A stretch of DNA of 64,000 bases from assembly GCA_032358165.1 (NCBI GenBank), contig JAALGY010000038.1:2418001-2482000 (forward strand), written 5' to 3'. Each line of letters starts with the position of its first letter. Positions within the stretch are counted from its first letter, which is position 1. Origin of the DNA: Diplosphaera chodatii (taxonomy: Eukaryota > Chlorophyta > Trebouxiophyceae > Prasiolales > Stichococcaceae). Under the pieces are notes generated by a model, which did no database searches, was not told where the DNA came from, and saw only the letters and a program-made list of their open reading frames with translations. Below, piece after piece: positions 12,501-23,221 of the stretch. Position numbers and translations under genes: made by a program.

Positions 12501-13648
12501 GGCGGGAACCGCAACACAGTGGCATGGACTGCAGGACATTGGGTGCTTCTGACACTAGCAACACTTGGTGGACGCCCTGTGTCACCTTCTGCTGTGCGGC
12601 ACTGGCTGCGCATGCAGCTTCGATGGCCTGCGCTTCCAGTGCCTCCAATGCCGCGTCATCCGTGAGGTCGAAGGGCGCGAGCTGCTCCGGCGGCGCTGGC
12701 AACTGTGCATGGCTCCTGCGACGCAGCCATGCTTCCATGTCGGCAGGGCTTGATGCAGTTTCCATCGCAAGAATGCATCGTCAGCGGGTTTGAAGCACAT
12801 GTCCAACGGATCACCAGCTTCGTAAAGAGTGCCTGAGCCCGATTCCTGTGCAATAGTGCTCGGCAATGAACATGAGCTGCTGGTGAGGTCAACCCACCGT
12901 GGTCGAGGCTTGCGGGCCTGGCTTGGGCTGCATCTGAAGGTGTCCGGCGCATCCCCGATGCCAGATGTCACTGAGCCATCCAGCTGCAGCGCTGGGTGTC
13001 CAAACGGGACAGCGTCTGCATGAGCGAAAGTTTAGCCTGAGCACCGCGTTGTTTGACTACAGCTGCTGCGCTCAGGCCATGCAGCACACAGGTGCTGCTC
13101 ATGATGTGGCGCGCCAGAAGTTCCGCCAGCTTGAAAAGGTCACACGACTTTGTGATGTGACCACCTGCACTGCTGTCCCAGATGGACGCAACGATTCCAC
13201 GAGACCGTCTCCCAGTCGGCAGCGGGCACGCTACTGCTGTGTCATGCCATGGTTGCTGCCGCTGAGAGTCACGTCGGAGCCCGGTTGCCTGTGGGCCGTC
13301 CTGATCAGCGATGCGAGGCCGCTGCTGCGGCTGCGAGCCCTGGTGCTCAGCCTGTTGCTGGATGTCGATGCCATCTAAGAGGCCGGCCCAGAAAGGGTCG
13401 GAGGCCCGATCGCTGCCACCTCCAAACCAATCCGTGCTGATTGCCACTCGCGGTCTCTTTGGCGCTTGGCGGCCTGCGGCAAGGAAGGAGCAGGCACTGG
13501 GCAGGTTCCAGAGGCCGCTCCCATGGCTGTGAGCAGCGTGTATTCGATAAGGTGGCTGGGTACCTGGTGCCGGCAGTGATACGACGGACAGATCATCGTC
13601 GTCATCGCCGGTCAGGTCTACGACCTCTGCCGTCGCCGCCGCCCGCAC
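9551..13648 (-). CDS. PARP-family ADP-ribosyltransferase with SUMO-interacting motif and C-terminal coiled coil
   Basis: The PARP catalytic region is spread over exons at about 12040-11830 (PEHWSPPKDLAVLAEYMTLDL), 11660-11540 (DRVQNLRLWTKYIIRR, like the family's RIQNxxLWxxY), 11475-11430 (ERLLFHGSNPGAK), 11120-11045 (GGALGAGTYFAEHLSYS) and 10850-10790 (CTPQYAVILL). FHGS carries the NAD-binding His and GAGTYFAE the Tyr. The Glu of the usual (P/N)EYxxxY strand is read as Gln. The N-terminus (start 13648) opens with EVVDLTGDDDDD, a textbook SUMO-interacting motif, then a basic patch (APKRPRVA) that could be a nuclear localisation signal. A possible splice (G|CG, Ala) links the domain to Gln/Ala-rich coiled-coil exons at about 10740-10660, 10500-10360, 10055-9930 and 9780-9551. 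The intron there would be only about 44 nt, so the coil could belong to a separate short gene. Exon joins near 12700-12850 are unresolved. Confidence 0.65.
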
Positions 13649-15115
13649 CGCGTGCTGGCGGTCCTGCTCACCGGGGCACCAGCGACGTGCCTGCCACTCT
13701 ATCTACTCTGCAACCTGTTCGGCAGGAAGCACAACCCAGGTGTCACAAACTTCTTGCATGCATAGCTTACGGTGCAGAGCAGGGCAAATCCGGTGCAGCT
13801 GCAGAGGCGCGCTGACTGTGCCCAGCACAATTTCAACCTCTGACCGCCGCACCTGCTGTCAGAGCTGCCACAAATGCCAGGAGGGTGCTGTACAGATCGG
13901 CGGCGGCACGGGAGACGGCCTGCAGGGAAGTTCAAGTATGCTCAAATTGGGGGATGGCCAGCATAACGGATGGGGCAACAATCCCAGTGACGCACGACGG
14001 ACGCGCATCATAGAGGCCGCTAGTACAATCTGGACGCTAGTACGAGTGTGCCTCGGAAGCGCCAGTGTTGCAGCATAGGTGAGACGCACCACACCTTTAC
14101 TGGGTATCACCCAGTCCTTGCTGCGGCCTTGTGCAATGATCCACAGGCCGGCCAGATCAGCGCTGCGACATCATGCAAGTTGTCGTACCCGACTCATTGC
14201 TATAAGATGAAGCAACCACGCCAGGGGTCCTGAGGACTAAGAGCTGTCGCTATGACCCTCAGGTGCTGTCCACCTTTCTTGATGCCGCAGTCGTGCTGAT
14301 GCTGTTGATCGCATCATGAGGAGTTGGACGATGCAGACAAGGCTTCATTGCAAACCACATACTGAGGAACGAAGCAGAGTGCAAATGAGGAATCAGACCG
14401 GCCCAAGGCAGTGTCTAGTCATGCTGCGTGCTGCGGTCGCTCGAGGGCAGGTGCAACTCTGCTCAGTCCGCCAGCACGCCAGCTGCTGTGCTGCTTGCTG
14501 CAAGGCGTCATTGCAGACCCGTTTTGAGGAGGACATGTGAGCATGCATGTGCGGATGAGCGCCATTCAATCGGGTCTGCACCGCTTGGCGTCGATGTCAC
14601 GTCCAATCTTCCCGAGGCCATTTGCTCGTCAAAGCCTCACACGCAGTTGCTGACGGGGTTGTTGCTTATATGCGCCTATTCTGACTGTCGAGACTGGCTT
14701 CGAGTGGTCGTGTCTCGTCCGCACCCGCCTTTTCTCACACCTGCCACTGGGCATGACCGCGCTGCAGTGCTGGTTGCGCACCTCCTTCCCGAGGCCTGCG
14801 CAGTCACCCTGCGACCGTCGCAAGCCCATGCGACGAGCGGCTCTGTTGGCAGGCAGACGGGTGAGGCCAGCGCCCAGTGTACACCCTGGAGCGGCATGCG
14901 TATTCTGATGCACCAGGTGCTGATGCTCCTGACGTCGCCTGCAGGCTCTGCTTGCGGCCTGCTGCCGGGCCCGCCATGTCAGGTTGCACGGCGGAGCCTG
15001 GGATTCGGCCGCAGAACAGCTCCCGCATGCGGCATGGCCATACGGCGGCCTGCGGCACCAGGTGTCCCTCAGGTAAGCCATCTGCACTGCGGCCTCGGCA
15101 TCGCCTGCCTGCGGC
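13649..15115. other. Region between divergent PARP and YqaJ genes
   Basis: This holds the presumed promoters of the minus-strand PARP gene and the plus-strand YqaJ gene. From about 14880 to 15080 there are plus-strand frames that could be an early exon of the YqaJ gene, ending at a good donor (CCTCAG followed by GTAAGCC, about 15073), but I could not choose a frame. A 320-codon minus-strand open frame (14804-15766) overlaps the YqaJ coding exons and looks like a GC-driven antisense shadow. I see nothing else of note. Confidence 0.3.
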
Positions 15116-18100
15116 ATGCCCGACTTGCAGCACCAACCAGGTATCATGTGCTGCAGCGGTGATAGGGCGCCTGGTCAGCCCTGGAGCAGCATAGTTTCCG
15201 CCGCCGCGGCCCATGGAGGGTCCTCGCAGCCGCAGCCCGGCGATGTGCCCGCGCTCACCCGCAGGCTGCAAAAGGCAATCGTGTGGGAGCGGCAGCACGG
15301 CTGCGTCGACACAAAGGTAAACCATGGCCTCAGGACAGAGTGCTCCTGCATGCTCCGCAGTGCTTTCTTGGTCACGCTGCGCAACTAACTGTTGATCCAT
15401 GCACAGCATCTGTGACAGCTGCCAGTGCTCGTGCCTCAACAGGGCGAGCGCCAGTTCTCGGCCTTTGCACTGGACGCGCTGCTGCGCATCGCTGCGGGGC
15501 AGTCGGGCCCCTCGGCAAAGGCGCTGCGCGAGCTGCTGTCTGGCTTCGCGCGCTACAAGCAGCTCAGCCTGACTCAGCGCCACAAGCTGCTGGCAGAGAC
15601 GGACGCGAGGCTCCAGGCCGCACAGTCTGAGGACCCCTTTGCGCACACCCTGCAACATGACCATGTTGAGCGGAAGCCACTGTATCAGGCTGAGCAGGCG
15701 CCGCCGCAGTCTTATGAGCAGCAGGCGCCCACACGTCGGGAGGGTCAGCAGCAGGCAGCGCAGCACCCCGACTCAAGGGCACGGTTGCCGCCGCAGACTG
15801 TGCCAGAGGCAGCGATCAACAGACTGCGGCAGCAGCAGCCAACACCTGCAGGGCCAACGGGGCCTCTGCCGCAGCCGGCGCCTCGAGCGGGGTTGAGCAG
15901 GGGCAGGGTTCTGCAGGCAGACGACAGCAGCGGGCCCAAAGGCCGCCAGCCGCACACTCCAAACCCTGGGAATGGGGCACAGCCTCCAGCGAGCAGTCCC
16001 ATAGCTCAGACAGCTCAGCCGCCAGACGCTCTGGAGCCCTCGGCGGAGCGGTACAGCCAGATGCTGGGTCAGGGTGCTGGCGGTTCCGCCCCCACCCTGC
16101 AGCTGCCAGATGAGGAGCGCATCGTCGTCAACGGTCGTCTGGTGCGCTGCTCTGGGCCACACACCGCTTTGCAACCACCGCTTTTGCCTGCGGACTGTCA
16201 GGAGTACATGCTGGCGCCGCACAGCAAATCTGCATGGTCTGCTTATGAGGGATCACCCATCTTCACACTTGCTTACGACCTCGTCAGCATCGCAAGTGGC
16301 GTCCCCTCCTGGCCCGCAGACCAAGCCGTCCACGGCGCGCATGCGCGACGAGTTCGCGGCGGCGGCGGCGCGGGCGGCGCAGCAGGGGCGGCGGCGGCGG
16401 AGCCTCAGCCTGGGCGACGGGGACCAGCGCACCGAGGAGTGGCTCGCGCTGCGGGAGGGGCGCCTCACCGCCAGCGCCTTCTGCAACGCCCTGGGGTGCG
16501 TCCGGCCCCCGCAGGATCAAGCTGTTGTGCACGCTCAACACGGACAGCACGCGCGCACGCACTCAACCCCGTCCCCAAACTCATCCTCACATGTTGTCGT
16601 CCCCGGCGAGCAGCATGCAAGCGCGTGCCGCCAGGACCAGGTGGAGATGCGCTGACAGGACCTCACGGCCTGCTTACATCAAAGCGCCGGACTCTGCAGG
16701 TTTTTTGACGGCGGGCGGGTGCAGCTGTGGGAGGAGAAGCTGGGGCTGCGGGCGCCCTTCGCCGGCAACGCCGCCACGCGCTGGGGCACCCGCCAGGAGC
16801 CCCTGGCCCTGGAAAAGTGCGCTTGAGGCAGACACGTGGTGCAGCAGCATTCCGATTGACACGTGTGCGTGTACACCTTTCTTGCCAATTGGACTGGGCA
16901 GCAGTCCACACCACTGCTCAGATATGACTGCACATCAGCACCTTCGCCAGCCGTCAGCACCACGACCCTTTGCCTGCAGAACCAGCAGCTGATTGTTCAC
17001 GTCCCATGCTTGCGATTCCGCAGGTACTGCGAGGTGACCGGCCACGATGTTGTGGCCTGCCGGTTCCGGGTCATGCGGGATGACGATGTGCACGGCTGGC
17101 TGGGGGCCTCGCCCGACGGCCTGGTGCCCGGGCTGCTGACCCACTCAGGTGACTTGCAACAACATGCGAACGTACGTTGTCGTGTCGCATCAAACATCTC
17201 TCAGCTTGGGATGCTCAATACGGTCTCCTGCACAAGCATGGCCCGGCGACGGTTCCTGGACTGCCCCTTGAAATTGGCTGGGATGCGAATGCCTCCGCCT
17301 GGCGTGCCTCTCAGTCTTCTGCCGCGGACTGACCTGCGCGCCTGTGCGTTTGCAGACGAGATCAGCCCCTCAGGCATGAGTGGCAGCAGCCCAGATGGCG
17401 ACGGACCAGCCCCCAGCGTCAGCAGCAACGGCAGCGGCGGCAGCGGCGCAGCGCCGCCGCTGCAGGGGCCCGGCATCCTGGAGATCAAGTGCCCCTTCAA
17501 CGGCGGGTCGCCAGAGACCGCGCGGCCGCCGGCGCGGCCCCAGTGGTGGGTTCAGGGCCACAGGGTGAAGGAACTCTGGCAGAGTTGTTGGCCACGTCTT
17601 TTCAACAGTGACAGCATGACACACCGTTCCTGCACAGCAAGCGGTGTCCAGACTTGGGCTGGAGGGGTCACATACGGCACCATGCTGGTGGCCAGAAGAG
17701 ATCGGCCGTCACCTGGGCCGCCATGCATGGCGGACATCAACTGACATCGCACTGACGCTGCACCATCCCGCCGCGCAGGTACTACATGCCGCAGATGCAG
17801 GGCCTGATGGACATCTTCGACCGGGACTGGTGCGATGCGTGGGTGTGGACGCCCGGCGGCGCGGGGCTGTTCAGAATCCCGCGCGACCGCCGCTACTGGG
17901 CCTCCTGCTACGAGGTGGCCCTTGCCCTCTGCAGAACCTCACATACAGCGCCACAGCAGCACCGGGCCTAGGCTGTTGCTGCAGCATTGCAGGCTGAGCC
18001 TCGGCACTGGGTGTCCCTCAGGCTGCTATAACCTCTGATTGCACCTTTTTGGCATATTTGGGCATGTCACGCCAGCAATGCCTACCCGCTGCAGGTGCTG

Positions 18101-18430
18101 GCAGACTTCTGGTGGGCGTACGTGGTGCCGGCCAAGCACGCCATAGCCGCCGCAGCCACCACCAGCCACGGTGGCGAGGCCTCGCCCGCCGCCGCCGCCG
18201 CCGCAGCAGCAGCAGCAGATGACCCCAAGCGGCCCAAGCGGGGTTTGCTGATCACAGACCCCAGCCTGGCAGGGGTGGCGGCGGCGGCGGCGGCGCAGCA
18301 CCGCCCCCCGCTGAGCCACCCCAAGACCGCGGCGCTGATCGCTGCCAGCAAGGCCATGGCGGCGCGCGCGACTGCCACGATGTTCCCGACGCTGCCCAGC
18401 GCTCAGGAAGAGCTGGGCCGCCTCAGCTGA
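15116..18430 (+). CDS. YqaJ/lambda-exonuclease-like nuclease with long disordered N-terminal half
   Basis: The start is provisional (first ATG in frame of the first clear exon; an upstream exon is possible). That exon ends at 15316 and joins 15443 in phase 0. The next exon is rich in Gln, Pro and Ala and probably disordered to about 16150. The nuclease starts near 16310: QRTEEWLALREGRLTASAF (about 16420-16490) is the YqaJ N-terminal motif. It is followed by LWEEKLG..RWGTRQEPLALEKY, then GWLGASPDGLVPG (about 17095-17135) and GILEIKCPFN (about 17470-17500), giving the Asp and Glu-x-Lys active-site residues. PQW|YYMPQMQGLMDIF is joined across an intron at about 17547/17780. The last exon, 18095-18430, is Ala-rich. 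Splices K|YCE, S|DEI, W|YYM and E|VLAD are phase-consistent. A Ser/Gly-rich insert lies just before the E-x-K strand. Plant homologues of this fold exist; organellar targeting is possible but not shown. Confidence 0.75.
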
Positions 18431-19342
18431 CGCATCCTGCGGCTAGCATGCGGCTGCATGAGAGGGGGAAACCTTCAGCAGGATGGTGCTTGTAGACGAG
18501 AGACAGAGCATTGACATCTGTAGCAGCACGGGTGTCGTTTTTAGTTCAGCAAAACTGAACGAGAGTGCACGGGATGAAAGAGATGGTTTGAACGCGGTAA
18601 TGTACAGGCTTCGGTATACAGTATTTACAGCAACAGTGCAGTGCACATGGCGGTGCCTTGCACACTCGAACATCCGCATGAACACAAGGTGCAACACAGT
18701 GCCAAACAGTCACCCAGCAGATCCCACAGTCCCGCACCCTGACACCAAGTGCGGGCAACGAAGAAGCTGTCCTGAAGACGCCTGTCAGATGCCCCGTGGA
18801 AAGACGCCTGTCAAATTCCCAGCGAAAGGCGGCCAGGCCGTGCACCCGACTGAGCAGCGCATCTCGCTGGTAACTCGCGGCAACCACGGCCTGGCCCACT
18901 ACATTGCCGTTCATGTGTTACCCGTCTGGCCCGGGTGGACACACCCCCTGCCCTACCCCTGGCGCTACCCCAACACACCCTGTCTTCTGCGTATTTGAAT
19001 CCCCTTGGTTAGCAGTAATCCCCGGCAGGTATGTCAACCCCGTCTTACGTCAAGCCTGTGTCCGGTCAGTTGGTGTGGCCCCGGCCTGCTGGACTGCAGC
19101 AGGCGCCTGGTGAAGCTCTTTGCTCAGGCATGTAGCGCATGGGCAGATCCAGCTTGGTACACAAAATTTGGACACCTCCCCTCCTCCCCCATGTCCCCGC
19201 AGCCAACCCCCCGCTGCTGAGGCCAGGGCCAGAGGTGAAATGCCGGAAACTCTGCTGATGCTGCTGTCGCCATGACTCAACCCCGTAGAATGCCTGTTGG
19301 GAAGGGACTTCATCGCTGTGGTGCTGCGTGCTGGGCACTTCA
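18431..19342. other. Tail-to-tail intergenic region
   Basis: About 0.9 kb between the YqaJ stop and the stop of the minus-strand membrane protein. No convincing coding exon was recognised; it probably holds the two 3' untranslated regions. Confidence 0.35.
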
Positions 19343-22300
19343 CTATGTGCTGCTACCAACTGCAGGCAGCTTCTGGTATGCGGGGTTTGCCCACTGTGCC
19401 GTGCCCGCGCTTGTGTGCGCGCCGCTGGCGGGTGCAGCCGAGACAGCCTGCGCCGTGCAGGTACACACCTCGTGAGTGTTTTTCCACGTGCGATACCATG
19501 CATTTGCAATAACGTTGCATGCAAGAAGTACGATACGACTTTGGGATGACAGCTGCTGGCGCTGAAACCCAACAGTGCAAGTGCCACACACCGTGCTGCG
19601 GCAGCGGTTGACGATCGCTGACATGCAGCAGAACACGGCAGCGAAGGTCGCCGCCCCAGCGGCGGCCGACGCAAAGGTGATCAGCTGCTGCTGCCAGTCG
19701 ATGCTGCTGCTGCTGCTGAAGGAGGGCAGGAAAGAGGGAGGGCTGCCCGACAGAGCCCCTGCAGCACACACCGGCAGTTCGGGTGTCAGCACACGAGAGC
19801 ACGTTGGAAGGGGCCCATTTCAGAGCCTGCGCCTCATAGGCAGCGCATGCAAAACGCAGATGTCCAGCAGTTGGTTGCGTACCAGGTGGGAATGTGACCT
19901 CGAGGGACCCCTCACGGAAGCTCGCGCCCAGCTGTGCCCTCAGAGCCTTTGCGAGCGATGGCTGCAGCGCAACACTGGTTCGGATCAGGCCCTCGTGCTT
20001 CGCAAAAGCAGCGCCTACAACGCAGCGCCAGCCACAGGCAGACGACGTGCTCAGTGGCTCGGCAGGGTACCGCTGCCAAGCGCAAGGCAGCTTCCACAGC
20101 TGCCAGCATGGTCGCAACGTACTGCAAAGTGAGTCTCACCCGCTCCTCAGCAGCAAGGCGCAGGCTGCCCACGGCGGCGGCCGCCGCCTTGACTGACGCC
20201 GTCACGCGCAGCGTGCGGTAGCCATCGCCGCCGCGGCGCCCCAAAACCCTGGCCGCCACCGCGTACTCCACGCCCAGCACCCGCACGTCGCCCAGCCGCA
20301 CGCCGGTGACGCTGCCGAGGACGGCCCTGTAGCGGCAAGATGCCGAGGCAGCCGTCAGCATCCTTTGTTGTACCTACCAGATGGTTCTGTTATGTTTCAC
20401 AGAAGCAAGATCGCTGCTGGCTTGGTTGGTGCCTGACCGGCCCTGCACTACTGGCGCCCCACGGCAGGCGGAGGCTTGGCTGCAGGGTGGGCGGTGGGGC
20501 TTGGTATACCTGAGGCGGGTCTGGTCGAGGTCAGGCAGCGCGACGCCCGACATGACGAAGCGCAGCTTGCCCTCGTGCCCGGGGTCCCGGGCTGCCTGGC
20601 CTGCCTCCGCCACCCACGCAGGCGCAGAAACCTGCAGCTGAGTCGCTTTGGTTGCATTGCTCGGACGCATCACATTTGCCACCTCACCCACAAGCCTGAT
20701 GTCGCTTTGGTGTCTTTGTGCGCATGCGCAGCTTGCTGGTACGGTCTGCTTCGATCGCAGAGGACAGCGACCACATTACACTCGTGGCGTGAAGACTGTT
20801 CACCTGCAGAGACTGTTGGCTGTAGGCAGCTCCGATGGAGCGCAGAGCTGCTGCCAAATCGCCAGGGGCGCTACTGCTGCTGAGTCTGGCATAGGGGGCC
20901 GCGAGGTTGACTGCCTGGACGACTGCGGAGACCTGCACATGAAAGCGAGCGACGTCTGAGCGCGAGCATACTGTAAGGATCATGCTGCCAGTTGGCCCCA
21001 GCAGGGATGGCAAGGGACGAGGTGAATCTATGCCAGGGAGGGCCTTGCCTGCACGGCTCCACCATCTCCACTGCCCACGGCTACAAGAGTGACTGATGCT
21101 GGAGGCACTCCTGATACTTGTGCAATCAGTGGCCTGCGCAACAGAACACGAGTCCAGCACTGAGCGAGTGTCACAGAGAACTCAGGACTCTGCAGCGCAT
21201 GCTGCAGCGTACGCAGGTCGTCAAATCACACAATCGCAGCGCTGAGCACCACAAGGTCACCTGATGACTGCGCCGTCAGCGCTGTCCGCTGAAAATCCCG
21301 TGCATGAAAACCCAATCCGCAGCAAGCTGGCGTCCCGGCCGCCTGCGCCGGCCCCGGCTGATATTCCGGCCCCCATGCAGCTGCAGACCTGCATGAACCA
21401 GACAAACCATCGTACTTGTTGCAACAGCATGCGCTCCATGTGGCGACTCGACTTTGGCACTTGATGCCCACGAGCGTCACGGGGCGTCAAATTGCACACC
21501 TAGCGCCGGCCAACGCCCGCACACAGCTGTGTGGCGATTCCTGATCACAGCCAGGACCCTCTCGACTGCAAAGGCAGTCCGGGTGGTGCTTTGCGCTGCA
21601 GGACAGGTGACAAGACTGCCGTCACGCGACCCGGAAAGTGGCCGTAGCACGGGCGGCTGCACGGCCGAATAAGCATCAGACGAGCAACAGTAACGAGACG
21701 CTGCTGCCGCTGATTAGCATCCTGGTGCCGTGGATCAGCCTGTTGCAGGATGTGGAGACCGCTGTCACTCCTGACATCCTGCTCGGTTCAAGCCAGGCCG
21801 CGGCTGGAATCAGTGAACGACGACATCGCCTCTCGTTCCTGACGCCTTGCGGCGGCCTGCAGGCATTGCGGATGCCTGGGACCGCCTGACGAGCTGCTCT
21901 GGCTTCGCTCGCGCGGGCCAACGCGCGCAAGGCAGCCAGGTTGGAAGCCCACCCCAAGCATGCTCAGCGCAAGGCACGCGTGTGGAGCCGCTCCTGCCCC
22001 GCTGGATGATCGCGGGCGCGAACAGGCCGCAGCTCTGGATCAAGGGATCAATAAGGGGCAGCTGGGGGCTGCTGGACACACTTCGATGACGGCGCAGAGC
22101 GCATCTCGCCCTAGACCAACCGTCCACGACAAACTGCCGTCTGACACAGTCACCACCGTTTCAGCTGTTCCTGAGCGACAGCCGCGCATGCATGGAGGCA
22201 CGTATGCAGTGCGCGGAGCGTCTGGCACTGCCCGAAGAACCAGGCATGGCCTCGCTGCAAACATGCGCCTGATGCGAAGATATCGCTCTGATCACAGCAT

Positions 22301-22401
22301 GAATGCAGCGACGCGGGCGACGGACCGGCAAAGCTGCAGGTAGCGTGCACGCACCTGCACGTACGCAGCCAGAGCGCACAGCGCCACCGCTGCCCGCGCC
22401 A
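19343..22401 (-). CDS. Unrecognised protein, predicted signal peptide and C-terminal membrane segment
   Basis: I do not recognise the family. A hydrophobic N-terminus (MARAAVALCALAAYVQ) starts at 22401 and meets a good donor (CAG followed by GTGCGT). Coding-like minus-strand exons follow near 20940-20810 (FHVQVSAVVQAVNLAAPYA), 20640-20515 (LQVSAPAWVAEAGQ, then GKLRFVMSGVALPDLDQTRL), 20340-20130 (YRAVLGSVTGVRLGDVRVL, then RTLRVTASVKAAAAAVGS) and 20010-19840 (RTSVALQPSLAKALRAQLG, then EGSLEVTFPPGTQ). They look beta-strand-rich and mutually similar in style. Near 19700-19600 there is one clear membrane span (ITFASAAAGAATFAAVFCC) followed by a basic NRCRST. A phase-0 splice leads to the last exon (AVSAAPASGAHTSAGTAQW), stop at 19343. 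This fits a type I membrane protein with a luminal or external beta-rich part. The region 22100-21680 is unresolved. Confidence 0.4.
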
Positions 22402-23221
22402 TGCTGGGTTGCGCTCAAGCCGCGTCTGTGATCACTGATGCAAGTGAGGCCCCAGGCTGGCCCCAGGCAAGTCCCCCGCCGCCGAAGTGCGCTGCGGTGG
22501 TCCGTGCTGCGACCCTGCTGGGTCAGCGGTCCAGCGGCGCCGGTTTGCGGCGCAAGCGGATATGACAGAGGGCGACAAAACCGTCGACTTTCAATGGGCA
22601 AATGACTGCACTTACGCCCCTTGCTGCAAGGTTGGCCACCCCGCATGTAGGCAGGCGTGTTTGAGTGCACGAGACTTTGCCAATGGTCGACCATAGCTTA
22701 CACCGGCCATCCACTGAGCATCGTCTTGCTGCTGACGCCCTCACACCCCCCATCATATGCACAGCCCAGCAAGAGCAGATCGAGCAGGATCTTGCCCACA
22801 GCATACGGTAGTGTGGCCGCATGCTCCAGACAAAAATAGCATGCACCGACCCAAACAAAGCACGGACAAAGCAGATTAACAAGACCAATATGCTGCATCC
22901 CAGCATCTGCACCTGATGGACCATATGAGATACAAATAATCTCTGCCGACACAGCACCAATGTTGCGCGGGCCCACTGCCAGCGTACTGTTGATGTACAC
23001 CACTCTCTACCTAGCCTCATGTACAAAGGGCTGCAATCATGCCCCGAATGCTGCCCCTCTGCTGCAGCATGCTGCCCCACGTACAAGGGCCCGCGCCTGG
23101 CTACAAGACTGCGTCAGCCGGTTCCCAGCTGCAGCTGCACTGGTGCTCCTGAGCTGCGGCACGGCTGCCGTACAGCACATGAGCGTCCTCAGCGACAGGG
23201 GTTTGACCGTACGTGCAGCTG
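22402..23221. other. Intergenic region, minus-strand 3' and 5' flanks
   Basis: Between the putative start of the membrane-protein gene and the stop of the upstream F-box gene on the same strand. No convincing exon or repeat was recognised. Confidence 0.35.

Noticed and set aside
12600..12680. Ubiquitin-interacting motif in the PARP-like protein
   Set aside because: LEALEAQAIEAACAAS only loosely fits the UIM consensus and lies in a generic Ala-rich helix.
14804..15766. Long minus-strand open frame of 320 codons
   Set aside because: It overlaps exons of the YqaJ gene that are supported by splice phase; its Leu/Arg-rich composition is what the antisense of GC-rich coding sequence gives.
18026..18378. 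Minus-strand Ala/Gly-rich frames
   Set aside because: Antisense of the Ala-rich last exon of the YqaJ gene.
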